Source: CAZXGD01 sp046350455 (GTDB lineage: Bacteria > Planctomycetota > Phycisphaerae > Phycisphaerales > SM1A02). From it: 64,000 nucleotides of DNA. Below the pieces are notes generated by a model. That model was not told the DNA's origin and did not search any database. It worked only from the letters and a program-made list of their open reading frames with translations. The stretch lies in NCBI GenBank assembly GCA_046350455.1, contig JAXMAM010000011.1, forward strand, positions 17,673-81,672, read 5' to 3'. Both the position numbers and the translations under genes were made by a program. Shown piece by piece: positions 35,043 through 42,918 of this stretch. Within the stretch, counting starts at the first letter, position 1. Each line of letters begins with the position of its first letter.

Positions 35043-35825
35043 TCAATGTGGACCGGGATACTTGTACTCCATGTGGTCGTAGAAGAGCTTGTTGATGGTC
35101 TGGATGAACTTGGCTGTGAGGCCCGTGAGGATCATGCTCTCCTTCTCGCTGTCGCGCGCTACTTCGCGCTCCTCGGGGAACTTGACCGTCACGCTGTATT
35201 CCTCGGCGTAAGCATCTGGGTCCAGGCTGTCTGCCTCGATGATGCCGATGTTGGCGGCCGCCGCGCCATCCCAGATCCAGCGGTTGCCCGCGGGGTTCAG
35301 GCGGAACTCAAAGATGTCCACCACCACCACGCGCTCCACTCCCAGATCCTTGGCGATCTCACCCAGCGGCATGCTTGGCCAGTTGGGCGTGCGCAGGCAC
35401 CAGCCCAGGCTCTCTGCGGGTGGCAAGACCTTGGCGCCGCTCACGCGGGTCTTGATGCCCGTGGCCACGTTGCCCAGCACGTTGGGGACCACTGTGGGGT
35501 AGTCGTAGTGCACGCCGCGATCAGCGTTCACCACCACCGCCACGGTCTTGTTCTCCAGGCCGCGGTACTTGGCAAGCACCTCCACCTGCTTCTCATGCTC
35601 GATGGCGTCACCCAGCTTGGAAGCCACGCCAAAGACGCCGCACCCCTGCGCCATGAGGAGCGTGCCCAGGATGGCCACCCCTGCTGCGCTGGCTGCTGTG
35701 CGCGACCGCACCACCGTGCGCGACGGCACCACAGCGCGCGACGGCACCACCGCGCGCGACCGCTCCGCCGCGCGCGCGGCTGCGGCCTGGGTGGCTGAGT
35801 GGTCTGGAGTCTGTGGACACGTCAT
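35043..35825 (-). CDS. Lipoprotein with an N-terminal repeat tract
   Basis: A 260-residue protein starting at ATG 35825, which overlaps the DUF2752 gene's stop as ATGA. An unusual 60-residue leader with the repeated hexapeptide (RSRAVV, PSRAVV, PSRTVV, RSRTAA) precedes a hydrophobic segment and lipobox (AILGTLLMAQGC, cysteine about residue 62). The body includes KTVAVVVNADRGVHYDYPTVVPNVLGNVATG, IAKDLGVERVVVVDIFEFRLN and a tail FIQTINKLFYDHMEYKYPGPH, parallel to the neighbouring lipoprotein. ATG codons nearer the lipobox are absent, so export would need either this long leader or a non-ATG internal start. Confidence 0.75.
   Translation of the reverse strand: MTCPQTPDHSATQAAAARAAERSRAVVPSRAVVPSRTVVRSRTAASAAGVAILGTLLMAQGCGVFGVASKLGDAIEHEKQVEVLAKYRGLENKTVAVVVNADRGVHYDYPTVVPNVLGNVATGIKTRVSGAKVLPPAESLGWCLRTPNWPSMPLGEIAKDLGVERVVVVDIFEFRLNPAGNRWIWDGAAAANIGIIEADSLDPDAYAEEYSVTVKFPEEREVARDSEKESMILTGLTAKFIQTINKLFYDHMEYKYPGPH
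35700..35771 (-). repeat. Four 18-bp in-frame repeats in a lipoprotein leader
   Basis: Four units of 18 bases (starting at 35700, 35718, 35736 and 35754; GCGCGACsGCACCACnGC-like on the plus strand) encode the hexapeptide repeats upstream of the lipobox. They differ by one to three bases each, which points to minisatellite-like expansion. Confidence 0.8.
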
Positions 35826-36382
35826 GGAGCGGGCTGGGGTGGACCAGAGAGGTTCGTGGCTGGTGCAGGCGCGGTTGCGGCTGCCTGTGGGCTGGGTGCA
35901 AAGGATAGATACCCGCGGTGCGCCAGGATCTTGTAGCCCCAGGCAGCCACGGCCAGGATGGCCATGGCCAGGAAAAACCGGGGTGTGAAGCGCTGGGACA
36001 AGGTCTTTCCCAGCGCAGAGCCGGTGGCCGCCACGTAGGCGGCTACCACCATGGTGGTGGCGGTCAGGACAGCCAGCAGCGCCCCCATGGGCTGGCAGAT
36101 CATGCTGTTCAGGAGGTGACCATGCGCTGCCTGGCTGAAGGCAGTGGTCATGCCACAGGTGGGGCATGGCAGGTTCATGCTGGCAACCCACCCGCAGGGA
36201 GGCAGCCCCAGCGCCTCATGGGTGCCCACCCCGGTGGGGCTTGGGTCCAGCCAGGCTGCCACACCCAGGAGCGCTGCGCATGCCAGCGCCAGCATCAGCG
36301 TGGCGCCCCGCTCTGCCGCGGTCAGCCGCGTGGCGTGGCGCACCGCAGTGGGTGGCGTGTGCGTGGTGGTGGCAGCAGTCAT
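35822..36382 (-). CDS. DUF2752 membrane protein
   Basis: A 186-residue protein with the DUF2752 signature CPTCGMTTA preceded by the PPCGW loop. It has three or four hydrophobic helices (about LMLALACAALLGVAAWL, LLAVLTATTMVVAAYVAATG, FFLAMAILAVAAWGYKI). DUF2752 proteins are small membrane proteins of unknown function. ATG 36382 (MTAATTTHTPPTAV) is preferred over 36454, which would overlap the divergent dipeptidase start. The stop overlaps the following lipoprotein start as ATGA, so the two are coupled. Confidence 0.8.
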   Translation of the reverse strand: MTAATTTHTPPTAVRHATRLTAAERGATLMLALACAALLGVAAWLDPSPTGVGTHEALGLPPCGWVASMNLPCPTCGMTTAFSQAAHGHLLNSMICQPMGALLAVLTATTMVVAAYVAATGSALGKTLSQRFTPRFFLAMAILAVAAWGYKILAHRGYLSFAPSPQAAATAPAPATNLSGPPQPAP

Positions 36383-36452
36383 GCAGCGTGGCGCAGCCGC
36401 GCGCCAGAGGATGCATGGTAGTGCACAGGGGCGGCCCGATAGTCTCTGTGTC

Positions 36453-37451
36453 ATGGAACCATGGTGGCTCGACGCGCACTTGGATCTGGCCTACCTGCAC
36501 CTGCTTGGGCCTTCGATCATTGCACCGGTGGCAGATCCAGCCCAGCGCGGTGTCAGCCTCCCTGCGCTCCGCGCTGGAAGGGTGCGCGTGGCGCTGGGCA
36601 CCATCTTCACCGAGCTGGGTGCGCCGCCAGACCAGCCGTGGGGCTACCCCACCAGCGATGACCGCCAAGCCGCGCACGAAGCCGGCACGCGCCAGCTGCG
36701 CGTCTACCAGGACCTGGAGGCCGCGGGGCAGATCCGCATCGTGCGGACGCAGGCGGACCTGCGCGCGTCGGCAGAGGGCGGTCCCGTGGGCATCGTGCTG
36801 CTGATGGAGGGCGCTGATCCCATCCGCACGCCAGATGAAGCAGCATGGTGGCACGCACAGGGTCTGCGGGTGGTGGGACTGTGCTGGGCCCGCGGCAGCC
36901 GCTACGCCGGTGGCAACTCAGACGGCGGACCGCTCACCGCCGAAGGCCGCGCCATGGTGCAGGCGCTGGATGCAGCCGGCGTGCTGCACGACGCCAGCCA
37001 TTTGAGCGATGCTGCCTTCGACGGTGTGATGGCTGCCACGTCCAAGCGCGTGATGGCCTCGCACAGCAATGCGCGCGCGCTGATGAACCCCAGCCAGCGC
37101 CACCTGACCGACGCGCAGATCAGCGCACTGGCCGCACGCGGTGGCGTGATCGGCCTGAACCTGTTTGGCAAGTTCCTAGCTGAAGGCCGCGCTGCCACGC
37201 TGGAGGACGCTGTGCGCCACGTGCAGCATGTGTCCGGGCTGGCAGGCCGCCACAATGTGGGACTGGGCAGCGACTTTGACGGCGGCTTTGGTCCGGGCGA
37301 CTGCCCTCCCGGCTGCCAGCGGCCAGAGGAACTGGGAGCGCTGGACCAGGCGCTGGCCGCTGCGGGCTGGAGCAGCCCAGAGCGCCAAGGGTTTGCCCAC
37401 GGCAACTGGATGCGCGTGCTGATGGAAACCCTGCCCGCGCGCATGGCGTAG
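36453..37451 (+). CDS. Membrane (renal-type) dipeptidase, peptidase family M19
   Basis: A 332-residue zinc dipeptidase that cleaves dipeptides, including those with D-residues. Metal and active-site landmarks are the HxD in WLDAHLDLAYL, the bridging glutamate in VLLMEGADP, histidines in MASHSNARALM, DASHLS, and the aspartate in LGSDFDGGF. The last segment with LGSDFDGG and NWMRVLMETLP matches the family C-terminus. ATG 36453 is chosen from the family start. It is divergent from the DUF2752 gene across about 70 bases. No signal peptide is visible, so it is likely cytoplasmic. Confidence 0.88.
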   Translation: MEPWWLDAHLDLAYLHLLGPSIIAPVADPAQRGVSLPALRAGRVRVALGTIFTELGAPPDQPWGYPTSDDRQAAHEAGTRQLRVYQDLEAAGQIRIVRTQADLRASAEGGPVGIVLLMEGADPIRTPDEAAWWHAQGLRVVGLCWARGSRYAGGNSDGGPLTAEGRAMVQALDAAGVLHDASHLSDAAFDGVMAATSKRVMASHSNARALMNPSQRHLTDAQISALAARGGVIGLNLFGKFLAEGRAATLEDAVRHVQHVSGLAGRHNVGLGSDFDGGFGPGDCPPGCQRPEELGALDQALAAAGWSSPERQGFAHGNWMRVLMETLPARMA

Positions 37452-37462
37452 CAGCGCGGGAC

Positions 37463-37530
37463 GGGCGTGCGCGCGTGGGGCGTGTGCGTGGGGCGTGCGC
37501 GCAGGGCGTGTGCGCGCCGGGCGTGTTCGC
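37463..37530. repeat. Degenerate GGGCGTG tandem repeat between genes
   Basis: About five units of 13-15 bases built on GGGCGTGyGCGCG fill the gap between the dipeptidase stop and the stop of the convergent gene at 37541. The repeat resembles the GTGCGCG-rich minisatellites inside astD and the lipoprotein leader. No terminator is seen here. Confidence 0.65.
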
Positions 37531-37540
37531 CCAGCCGTGC

Positions 37541-38851
37541 TCACCCTGCGGTGGCTGGATCGTTCAGCGGCACGATGGTCTGGAACGTGCCAGCGGGCGT
37601 CTCCACTGCCACCAAGAGGTCCAGCAGCACGCCGGTGCCGTGCAGGCCGATGGCGTCGCGGGCGTCGCTCAGCACCATGCGCTCGCACACCGTGAACTGC
37701 TGCGCCATCTCTGGGAACGCCAGGCCCAGGAGCTGCCGATGCTGCCGTGCCCAGGTGTGCGCCGCGCGCACGCGGGCCAATTGCGCTGGACGGCCCACGA
37801 TGTGCAGGCGGCCAGCTTCGTCCATGCCCAGCTCCACCTCTGGCACGGTGGGGCACAGGATGCCCAGCGGACGGATGCCCTTGAGGAGCGGCAGCAGCTT
37901 GCTGTGCGCGGTGCCGGCTGGCAGCGCTGTAGCGCCCACGTGGGGCGTGGCAGCTGGTAGCGCTGTGGCGCGCGCTGGATGGGCGGTGGCAACCGGCGCA
38001 GCGGGTGCAGCAGCAGGAACAGACGTGTGTGCAGGTGCAGCGTGAATGGATGCCATGGGAACGTGCTCTGGTTCTGGTTCATCAAAGCCTGCTGGAACGG
38101 GTGCAGCAGGCGCTGGCTCTGTGTCAAAGCGGCTGGCGCTCTCCTGGCGGGCGCGGGCCAGCGCGCGCATGAACTCATCAAAGGCGGGTGTCTCGTCTGC
38201 GGGGTAGGTCACGCGGGCGCTGCTCTGCACGCGGTCCAGCCGCGGCAGGCGTGCCACCACCGAGACCTCCACACCCAGGAAGGAGCGGGCTGCTTCACCC
38301 AGCTTGGTGGCCACAGCATCCACGCGGTCGTCCGGCGCGCCCACCACCACCAGGCCCACGCGGCCCAGGGGCTCGCCGCGGTTGCTGGCTTCGTCCGCCA
38401 GGTGCTTCAGGCGGTGGTAGGCATGGACCACCGCGGCTTCATCTGCGCCAGTCATCAGCACGATCTCGCCACCAGCGCCCAGCACCAGGTTGGGGTCGGT
38501 CTCCACTGGCACGCACACCACCCAGCGGCGCGCCGTGCTGGCACCGCGGGGCAGCCAGCGCGACACAGCCTCTGCAGCTGGTGGCGGCAGGTGCCGGCCT
38601 TCTGCGCGCAGGAGCTCCACAGTCACCTCGCCGCGCTCAAAGCGCACCAGCGCTGTGGGGCCGCCGTGACGCGCGATCTCATCGGCCAGCTGCGTGGTCC
38701 ACAGCCCAGCCATGACAGGCAGGTTGCCCACCAGCGCCACCACCACGGGCGCAGCAACGCTCACGCGGCCATCGCCAGCAGCAGCGCCGCCGGCTGGATC
38801 GGAGGTGAAGAGTGCGGTCAGACTGCCGAACGCATCGCTGGTCTGCGTCAT
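37541..38851 (-). CDS. ParA-coupled protein of unknown function
   Basis: A 436-residue protein whose ATG (38851) overlaps the stop of the ParA gene as ATGA, so it is made together with it. Residues 1-230 follow an alpha/beta P-loop-like order (VVVALVGNLPVMAGLWTTQLADEIARHG, WVVCVPVETDPN, GEIVLMTGADEAAVVHAYHRLKHLADEA, GRVGLVVVGAPDDRV) but the Walker A lysine is missing. A proline/alanine linker (about 275-345, with repeats like PARATALPAATPHVGATALPAGT) leads to a C-terminal domain of about 90 residues (LLPLLKGIRPLGILCPTVPEVELGMDEAGRLHIVGR). This looks like a MinD/ParA-related ATPase paralogue that lost catalysis, or a partner of ParA. Function unknown. Confidence 0.75.
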   Translation of the reverse strand: MTQTSDAFGSLTALFTSDPAGGAAAGDGRVSVAAPVVVALVGNLPVMAGLWTTQLADEIARHGGPTALVRFERGEVTVELLRAEGRHLPPPAAEAVSRWLPRGASTARRWVVCVPVETDPNLVLGAGGEIVLMTGADEAAVVHAYHRLKHLADEASNRGEPLGRVGLVVVGAPDDRVDAVATKLGEAARSFLGVEVSVVARLPRLDRVQSSARVTYPADETPAFDEFMRALARARQESASRFDTEPAPAAPVPAGFDEPEPEHVPMASIHAAPAHTSVPAAAPAAPVATAHPARATALPAATPHVGATALPAGTAHSKLLPLLKGIRPLGILCPTVPEVELGMDEAGRLHIVGRPAQLARVRAAHTWARQHRQLLGLAFPEMAQQFTVCERMVLSDARDAIGLHGTGVLLDLLVAVETPAGTFQTIVPLNDPATAG

Positions 38852-39816
38852 CCTGTGTCCCCTGCCGCGGTGACTGTGCCGCCGAGCCGCAAACGCTGCG
38901 CGAGCTCGGCCGCACGGCCTTGGCCAGTATTCGACTGACCAACATACACCGCGGGCAGGGAGTGGCCATCCACTTCCACAGAAAGCTGAGTTTCCTGAAA
39001 TTGGTCTGTGCGGGCGCTGACCGGCAGCCGGGGCCGGGCTGTGCCGGGCTGCGCCTGCAGCCACGTGGCCAGCGCCTGAAAGTCCTCGTGGGCCGGGGAA
39101 CCGGGAGCAAACTCCACCACGCTCTGGCCAAAGCTGGCGGCTTCGCGCAGCACCGCGTGGTCACGGATGACCACGGGCGACGCTGTCTGGCCGTACCGGC
39201 GGCCAATGGCCCCCAGGATGTCTGCTGCCAGCTGGCTGTCTGCCTTGTGCAGGGTGGGCACCACCCGCACAGCCAGCGGGCGGGCCATCTGCTTCACCAG
39301 GGCGCCAATGGTGCCCAGCTGCCGCTCTGCCGCCTTGAAGGCAAAGTAGCCAGTCTCCACTGGCACCAGGGCCTCGTCAGCCGCGCAGAGGGCGTTGAAG
39401 GTCAGGTAGCCGATGGTGGGCGGGCAGTCCACCACGCACCAGTCAAAGTGGCCTGTCAGGCGGTCCAGCATGAGGGACAGGCGGCGATCGCGGTCTGGGC
39501 GGGCAGCCAGGCCGCCGCGCGCGCTCTCCAGCCCTGCCAGCGCCACGCTGCTGGGCGCCAGGTGCACGCCGCGCGCTGCGTTCCACAGCCAGGCGCGCGG
39601 ATCAGCACCGCCTGCTGGCTCTGCCAGGAGCGCACGCGCCATGCAGAACTCCAGCCGATCCTCTGGCACGCCCAGGCCAGCCGCACAGTGGCCCTGTGGG
39701 TCCATGTCCACCAGCAGCACGCGGTGGCCCTGCTCAGCCAGGGTGGCTGCCAGGTTGATGGCGGTGGTGGTCTTGCCGCAGCCACCCTTCTGATTGACGA
39801 TTGCAACCGTGCGCAC
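38848..39816 (-). CDS. ParA/Soj-family ATPase
   Basis: A 322-residue deviant-Walker ATPase. The P-loop is KGGCGKTTTAINLA (residues 10-23), with the deviant Walker A lysine. Switch and Walker B equivalents are VLLVDMDPQGHCAAGLG and DWCVVDCPPTIGYLTFNAL, and PTLHKADSQLAADIL follows. Such proteins move chromosomes, plasmids or large protein complexes. No parB is adjacent; instead a 436-residue unknown is coupled by ATGA. About 70 residues extend beyond the core. It is 42 bases after aroB. Housekeeping surroundings argue against a plasmid origin. Confidence 0.88.
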   Translation of the reverse strand: MRTVAIVNQKGGCGKTTTAINLAATLAEQGHRVLLVDMDPQGHCAAGLGVPEDRLEFCMARALLAEPAGGADPRAWLWNAARGVHLAPSSVALAGLESARGGLAARPDRDRRLSLMLDRLTGHFDWCVVDCPPTIGYLTFNALCAADEALVPVETGYFAFKAAERQLGTIGALVKQMARPLAVRVVPTLHKADSQLAADILGAIGRRYGQTASPVVIRDHAVLREAASFGQSVVEFAPGSPAHEDFQALATWLQAQPGTARPRLPVSARTDQFQETQLSVEVDGHSLPAVYVGQSNTGQGRAAELAQRLRLGGTVTAAGDTG

Positions 39817-39858
39817 GCGCGTTCCCTTGATCGGAGGAACGCAGCGCAGCGCTTGAAG

Positions 39859-40959
39859 TTAGGTCCCGGGCGCAGCCCCCACCGCCATCCAGGCGGCCTG
39901 GACTGCTGCCTCTGGCACACCCGTCTGAACAGCCACCGTGCCCAGGGCCTGTGGCACCACCAGGCGGAGCGCACCAGCCACGCTCTTCTTGTCTGCGTGC
40001 ATGGCACGCACCAGCGCACCCACCGGCAGCGCGTTGGGGAGCGCTGTGGGCAGGCCCAGGCGCCGCAGCGCGCGGGTCACGGCGGCCTTCAGGTGCGCGT
40101 CGCCACCCAGGTGCGCGGCAGCCACCAGCCCAATGGCCACCGCTTCGCCATGCTTCACGTGCGCGTGGTCCAGCGCCTCGATGGCGTGCGCAAAGGTGTG
40201 GCCCAGATTCAGGTGGGCGCGCTCGCCCGTCTCGCGTTCGTCGCGCGCCACGATGGCCGCCTTGATGGCCACGCTGCGCGCCACCAGCGCTTCCATGGTG
40301 GCCGGGTCTGCCGCCAGGATGGGGTCTGCGCGCTCCTCCATCCATGTCAGGAGCGCTGGATCTGCCAGCACCGCATGCTTCACGCATTCGGCCAGGCCGC
40401 AGCGCAGCTCGCGCACCGGGAGCGTGGCCAGTGTCTCGGGGTCGCACACCACCAGGCGCGGCTGCCAGAAGGCGCCGATCATGTTCTTGGCCAGCCCACC
40501 GCCATGCATGGACAGGTTGACCGCTGTCTTGCCGCCCACCGCTGCGTCCACCATGCCCAGGAGCGTGGTGGGCACCTGCACCCAGGCCACGCCGCGCATG
40601 AAGAGCGCTGCGGCCAGGCCAGCGGTGTCGCCCACCACGCCGCCGCCCACGGCCGTCACGCAGCTGCTGCGGTCCAGGCCATCGCGCAGCATGCGCTGGC
40701 ACAGGTCTTCCACTGTGGCCAGCGACTTGGTGTCCTCTGTGGCCTGCATGGACACGCGCACGGCGCGCACGCCCGCTGCGGTCCACGCCCCCTGCACGGC
40801 TGCGCCCTGCTGGGCTTCCACCGCTGCGTCGGCCACCACCGCCACTGCGGTGGGACGCACGCCTGCTGCAGCCGCCAGCGCAGCCACATGGCGCACCGAA
40901 CCGCGCTCAACCTGAATGGTGTAGGGCGCGTGCGCTGTTGCGACAGACACAGTGGGCAT
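39859..40959 (-). CDS. aroB: 3-dehydroquinate synthase
   Basis: AroB converts DAHP to 3-dehydroquinate in the shikimate pathway using NAD and a divalent metal. Landmarks are the NAD loop SCVTAVGGGVVGDTAGLAAALFMRG, the metal-site lysine region GGKTAVNLSMHGGGLAKNMIGAFWQP, and the histidine motif LNLGHTFAHAIEALD. The length of 366 residues is typical. It is the first gene upstream of parA on the minus strand, and its stop lies 42 bases before parA. The start MPTVSVATAHAPYTIQVERG matches family openings. Confidence 0.95.
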   Translation of the reverse strand: MPTVSVATAHAPYTIQVERGSVRHVAALAAAAGVRPTAVAVVADAAVEAQQGAAVQGAWTAAGVRAVRVSMQATEDTKSLATVEDLCQRMLRDGLDRSSCVTAVGGGVVGDTAGLAAALFMRGVAWVQVPTTLLGMVDAAVGGKTAVNLSMHGGGLAKNMIGAFWQPRLVVCDPETLATLPVRELRCGLAECVKHAVLADPALLTWMEERADPILAADPATMEALVARSVAIKAAIVARDERETGERAHLNLGHTFAHAIEALDHAHVKHGEAVAIGLVAAAHLGGDAHLKAAVTRALRRLGLPTALPNALPVGALVRAMHADKKSVAGALRLVVPQALGTVAVQTGVPEAAVQAAWMAVGAAPGT

Positions 40960-40986
40960 GCGCGGAGAATAGGGCTCCGCCGCGCG

Positions 40987-42465
40987 TCAGGCGCACGGGC
41001 CCCAGGCGCCCAGCAGCAGGCCCAGGTCAGTGCCGTCGGTGGTGCCGCTGGCGTCCAGATCTGCGCTGCCTGCCACGCCCCAGTTGCCCAGGAGGAGCCC
41101 CAGGTCTGTGCCATCCACCACGCCGCTGGCGTCCAGGTCTGCCACGCACGCTGGAGGCGCTGGCGTCTCATGCGCGCCGCGGTCCACGATGGGCGCTGTG
41201 CCAGCACCCGCGTCCACCACCGCGGGCACATCCACAAAGCGCGCCAGCCCTGCGTAGTCCGTGGTGGTGCCTGCTGGCACCAGCGTGTTGGAGCCGCTGT
41301 CAATGGCTGTAGAGGTGGCCAGCAGTCGGAAGTCCAGGCCCGCTGCGTTCACAAATAGCGGGTCGGTGGCCAGGTTGCCAGTGCCTGCGTAGGTGCCCTG
41401 CACCACGCTGTAGGTGGCCGTGGTGGTGCCGCCGCTGTTGCTGATCTGGTTGGCCACCACGGTGCCGCCTGGGCCGGTGTTGTTCCAGATGATGCAGTTG
41501 GCAAAGGTGGACGTGCCGCCGGTGTTGCGCACGCCGCCCGCCAGCTGCGTGGCGCTGTTGGCGGTGATGGTGCAGTTGCGCGCGGTCACGGTGCTGCTGG
41601 AGATCCACACAGCGCCGCCCCCGTTTGAGCCTGTGGCGCTGTTGCCAGTGAAGATGCAGTTGGTGAGCGTGCAGTTGCCGCTGCCGAACACCTCGATGCC
41701 GCCCGCGCGCGCAGCGGTGTTGCCCTTGAACAGGCAGCGTTCGTAGCGCGTGGTGCCGCCGTTGGTGTCGAATGCGCCGCCAAAGCTCGCGCCGTTGTTG
41801 TCCAGGAACTGGCAGTCGCGGAACGTGGCTGTGGCTCCAAGCACATAGCCAGCGCCGCCGCCAAAGGTGCAGCGGCAATTCTTGATGATGCAGTTCTGCA
41901 TCACGGGCGCGCCCGAGCTGGCCACGATGATGCCGCCGCCCTTGTCCTGGTTGCTGGCGGTGGCACCGTTGGCATAGCCGCCCACAATGGTGAATCCATC
42001 CATGAGGCCCACTGGGCTGACGGCCACTCCCGTGCCCACCACCACGTGGTAGCTGTTCTCTGCCATGGTGGCCACCGTGCCGTTGTCGTTGCCGCTGAGG
42101 TCGCCGCTCAGCGTGGTGACGTTTGCCTGCCAGTTGCGCTGCTCAAGCGCAGTCTCAGTGCCAGCAAACCCGCCGTACACCGCCACGCCGGTCTTCATGG
42201 TGAAGGCGGCCGTGCGCACGCCGGTGGTGCTGGGCAGGTAGGTGCCAGCGGCCACCCACACCTGGTCGCCTGACACTGCTGCAGTCATGGCGGTCTGCAG
42301 CGCGCCAGCGCCGCGGTAGGCGTTGGCCCAGCTGGTGCCGTCATTGGCCCCGGTGGCCAGGTTGGCGTTCACATAGCGCGTGGCTGCCAGCGCCGAGGGC
42401 GCAGCAGCAGCGGCAGCCAGCGTCACAGCGCAGGCAAGGCGAACAGACAAGCCACGAATGATCAT
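40987..42465 (-). CDS. Secreted right-handed beta-helix protein with dockerin-like module
   Basis: A 492-residue secreted protein. From ATG 42465 it has a signal peptide (MIIRGLSVRLACAVTLAAAAAAPSALA); an AGAGG lies upstream. The next about 360 residues show parallel beta-helix rungs with repeated NCIIWNNT, NCTITANSA and NCIFTGNSA, like the choice-of-anchor Q/pectate-lyase fold (opening RYVNANLATGANDGTSWANAYRG). Two dockerin-like loops end the protein (DLDASGVVDGTDLGLLLGNWG, then DLDASGTTDGTDLGLLLGAWGPCA), the third and fourth copies of this module type in the window. No catalytic site is identified. A longer frame to 42531 lacks support. Confidence 0.85.
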   Translation of the reverse strand: MIIRGLSVRLACAVTLAAAAAAPSALAATRYVNANLATGANDGTSWANAYRGAGALQTAMTAAVSGDQVWVAAGTYLPSTTGVRTAAFTMKTGVAVYGGFAGTETALEQRNWQANVTTLSGDLSGNDNGTVATMAENSYHVVVGTGVAVSPVGLMDGFTIVGGYANGATASNQDKGGGIIVASSGAPVMQNCIIKNCRCTFGGGAGYVLGATATFRDCQFLDNNGASFGGAFDTNGGTTRYERCLFKGNTAARAGGIEVFGSGNCTLTNCIFTGNSATGSNGGGAVWISSSTVTARNCTITANSATQLAGGVRNTGGTSTFANCIIWNNTGPGGTVVANQISNSGGTTTATYSVVQGTYAGTGNLATDPLFVNAAGLDFRLLATSTAIDSGSNTLVPAGTTTDYAGLARFVDVPAVVDAGAGTAPIVDRGAHETPAPPACVADLDASGVVDGTDLGLLLGNWGVAGSADLDASGTTDGTDLGLLLGAWGPCA

Positions 42466-42659
42466 GGAAGAACCTCTGGAAAGGGGGCGGAGAAGTCTAG
42501 CGCGGGTTCTGGGAGAAGCCAGCGTGAGCAAGGCGTTTCAGGCTGTGAGGGCGCTCACATGCGTAGGCCCGCGCCGTTGCAGGCCCCTTCCCCGGAGCGT
42601 TTGATGAGCCAAGTGCCTGAGCACTGCTGCTGCAGCCCTGGTGCGGACTGCGGTGGAAG

Positions 42660-42734
42660 TGACCCCAAGGGGATTCGAACCCCTGTTACCTCCGTGAAAG
42701 GGAGGTGTCCTAAACCGGGCTAGACGATGGGGCC
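42660..42734 (-). tRNA. tRNA-Glu (anticodon UUC)
   Basis: Read on the minus strand the gene begins GGCCCCATCGTCTAG, has the anticodon stem CCTCC/GGAGG around CTTTCAC with anticodon TTC, a T-arm CAGGGGTTCGAATCCCCT, and an acceptor that pairs to end in TGGGGTC with discriminator A at 42660. CCA is not encoded. It follows the CUC isoacceptor at 42813 in transcription order. Confidence 0.95.
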
Positions 42735-42812
42735 GGTGGACTGTGCGGAACCGCTCCCGGAGGGACCGCAGGCGGAAAGTCTCGCACAGGGCGAGTTCCG
42801 CGTCAATGAAAG

Positions 42813-42887
42813 TGACCCCAAGGGGATTCGAACCCCTGTTCCATCCGTGAGAGGGATGTGTCCTGAACCGGGCTAGACGATGGGGCC
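42813..42887 (-). tRNA. tRNA-Glu (anticodon CUC)
   Basis: Nearly identical to the neighbour in acceptor, D and T arms but with anticodon stem CATCC/GGATG around CTCTCAC and anticodon CTC. The two isoacceptors arose by duplication and divergence of the anticodon arm. The spacer of 78 bases between them has no clear promoter. CCA is not encoded. Confidence 0.95.
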
Positions 42888-42918
42888 GTCAGGGCAAAAG
42901 AGTATACCACAGGCCTGC

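Noticed and set aside
37463..37530. Tandem repeat as a CRISPR array
   Set aside because: Units are 13-15 bases with no unique spacers and no cas genes nearby.
38812..41358. 848-codon plus-strand frame opposite parA and aroB
   Set aside because: Antisense to two well-supported genes; no recognisable domain.
42880..42918. Upstream start of the phosphorylase gene at 42880
   Set aside because: It would begin inside the tRNA-Glu (CUC) gene; ATG 42919 matches the family opening.
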